From: Paludibacter propionicigenes WB4
Lineage (GTDB): Bacteria > Bacteroidota > Bacteroidia > Bacteroidales > Paludibacteraceae
Assembly (NCBI RefSeq): GCF_000183135.1
Contig: NC_014734.1
Span: 2,976,001 to 3,040,000, forward strand
DNA length: 64,000 nucleotides
Reading direction: 5' to 3'
The notes under the pieces were generated by a model, which saw only the letters and a list, made by a program, of their open reading frames with translations, was not told the DNA's origin and did not search any database. Shown in pieces: positions 63,135 through 64,000 of the stretch; the stretch's first letter is position 1; the number at the start of each line of letters is the position of its first letter. Both the position numbers and the translations under genes were made by a program.

Positions 63135-64000
63135 ATGAAAATTATATTATCAACAAGAATCCTTGTTGTAGTTTGCTTTGCTTTAGCCTTCAATGCAATC
63201 AATCAGGTAAAGGCTCAGAATGCTTCTGGCGAAAAGGCAACATCTCTGCCTTATATATCAAAAGATATACAATTTAGCAATGAAGATAACTCCATTAAGT
63301 TTGGAGCTACTCTTACTATACCGGATACGTTGAATAATCATCAGGCGGTTATTCTCGTTTCAGGAACCGGAGAGCAGGATCGGGATGGTACTATGGCGGG
63401 ACATAAGATGTTTGCAGCCATTGCAGATAACCTGACTCGTAGAGGCATTGCCGTTCTTCGTGTTGACGATAGAGGAGTGGGGCAGACTACCGGTGTGTAT
63501 GAGACTTCAACAACCGGTGATTTTGCAAAGGATGTGATGGCTTTTATTCGCTTTTTGAAATCTCAGAAAGGAATTGACCCCAAAGATATCGGATTGATTG
63601 GGCATAGCGAAGGAGGTGCAGTGATTTCTATTGTAACAGCACAATCCAACGATGTTGCTTTTATGATTAGTATTGCAGGTTTGGCTACAGATGGGTTGAC
63701 AGCGCTAAAAAAACAGAACAGAGATATTGTTGATGCTTCTTCATTGCCTAGCTACGATAAGGGTCGTTCGAACGACATCAATGAGTTGATGTTTAATACA
63801 GCCTACGCGTATGCAAATTCAGATAGTATGGAAGCCAAACTGAACGAAACTTATAATAAGTGGAAAATAAAAGATGATGCTTATTTTAAAACGCTAAATG
63901 TCAAGTTTGATCATTTCCGTTTCCCTATATATAGTTACGTTAAATTTGCTTCAGGGCCTTGGTATCGTTATTTTATTCAATATGATCCGGCCAAATACCT
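63135..64000 (+). CDS. Secreted alpha/beta hydrolase, 3' end outside window
   Basis: 288 codons visible with no stop before the window edge. Signal peptide near MKIILSTRILVVVCFALAFN, probably cleaved after VKAQ (residue 28). Alpha/beta hydrolase motifs are LVSGTGEQDRDG (oxyanion region), GIAVLRVDDRGVG and the nucleophile elbow GHSEGG with Ser158. The Asp and His of the triad lie beyond the edge. It could be an esterase or a serine peptidase of the S9/S33-like type. The locus suggests peptide processing, but this is not decided. 17 nt after the TlpA-like gene. Confidence 0.85.
   Translation, partial: MKIILSTRILVVVCFALAFNAINQVKAQNASGEKATSLPYISKDIQFSNEDNSIKFGATLTIPDTLNNHQAVILVSGTGEQDRDGTMAGHKMFAAIADNLTRRGIAVLRVDDRGVGQTTGVYETSTTGDFAKDVMAFIRFLKSQKGIDPKDIGLIGHSEGGAVISIVTAQSNDVAFMISIAGLATDGLTALKKQNRDIVDASSLPSYDKGRSNDINELMFNTAYAYANSDSMEAKLNETYNKWKIKDDAYFKTLNVKFDHFRFPIYSYVKFASGPWYRYFIQYDPAKY

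Noticed and set aside
42399-64000. Polysaccharide utilisation locus reading of the SusC/SusD pairs
   Set aside because: No glycoside hydrolase, polysaccharide lyase, esterase with carbohydrate-binding module or sulfatase is present. The GldK-like sulfatase-activator fold at 34473 belongs to type IX secretion.

Overview
The window comes from a Bacteroidota chromosome, most likely a member of Bacteroidales. The evidence is intrinsic. Promoters have the Bacteroidota -7 box TAnnTTTG instead of a sigma70 -10. Strong Shine-Dalgarno sites are rare. There is a porK-porL-porM-porN type IX secretion cluster. There are two SusC/SusD (RagA/RagB) pairs, each preceded by an ECF sigma factor and a FecR-type anti-sigma factor. 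The composition is AT-rich. A Paludibacter-like anaerobe would fit, but genus is inference.

Layout. 1-16645 (+): 3' part of fusA, then the S10-spc-alpha ribosomal protein superoperon from rpsJ to rplQ with secY, map, infA, rpmJ and rpoA in the usual order, closed by a strong terminator at 16677-16707. 16878-21754 (+): a FadL/OmpP1-type outer membrane protein behind a duplicated operator-like repeat, then pyrH, frr, rsgA and an Lrp/AsnC regulator. 21851-26648 (-): a lipoprotein of unknown function, argS, a small beta-barrel protein and a lytic transglycosylase. 26835-33264 (+): coaD, an S41 protease, an XRE-cupin regulator with an acyl-CoA ligase, a methyltransferase, a PduO-type cobalamin adenosyltransferase and a DUF2795 protein. 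33447-39285 (+): PorP/SprF-like protein plus the type IX secretion core K-L-M-N. 39480-42243 (+): an orphan LuxR-type response regulator, mnmA and an uncharacterised protein.

42399-64000 (+): two paralogous cell-surface-signalling uptake loci. Locus A is sigma, anti-sigma, STN-SusC, SusD, TlpA-like thioredoxin and M16 zinc peptidase, followed by a 34-codon relic of another TlpA-like gene. Locus B is sigma, anti-sigma, STN-SusC, SusD, a long TlpA-like protein and an alpha/beta hydrolase cut by the window edge. Neither has a glycan-degrading enzyme, so peptide uptake is a better guess than polysaccharide use. The SusC STN domain, FecR protein and sigma factor should form a FecA-FecR-FecI type relay.

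The most interesting signal lies between the anti-sigma gene and susC in both loci. Each site has a minus-strand promoter (TTG spacer TATCTTTG) exactly over the susC start and, about 80 nt further on, an intrinsic terminator whose T-tract exists only on the minus strand. This predicts two homologous antisense small RNAs of roughly 70-85 nt covering the susC leaders, resembling the DonS-type antisense RNAs described for Bacteroides polysaccharide loci, but here attached to apparent peptide-uptake loci.
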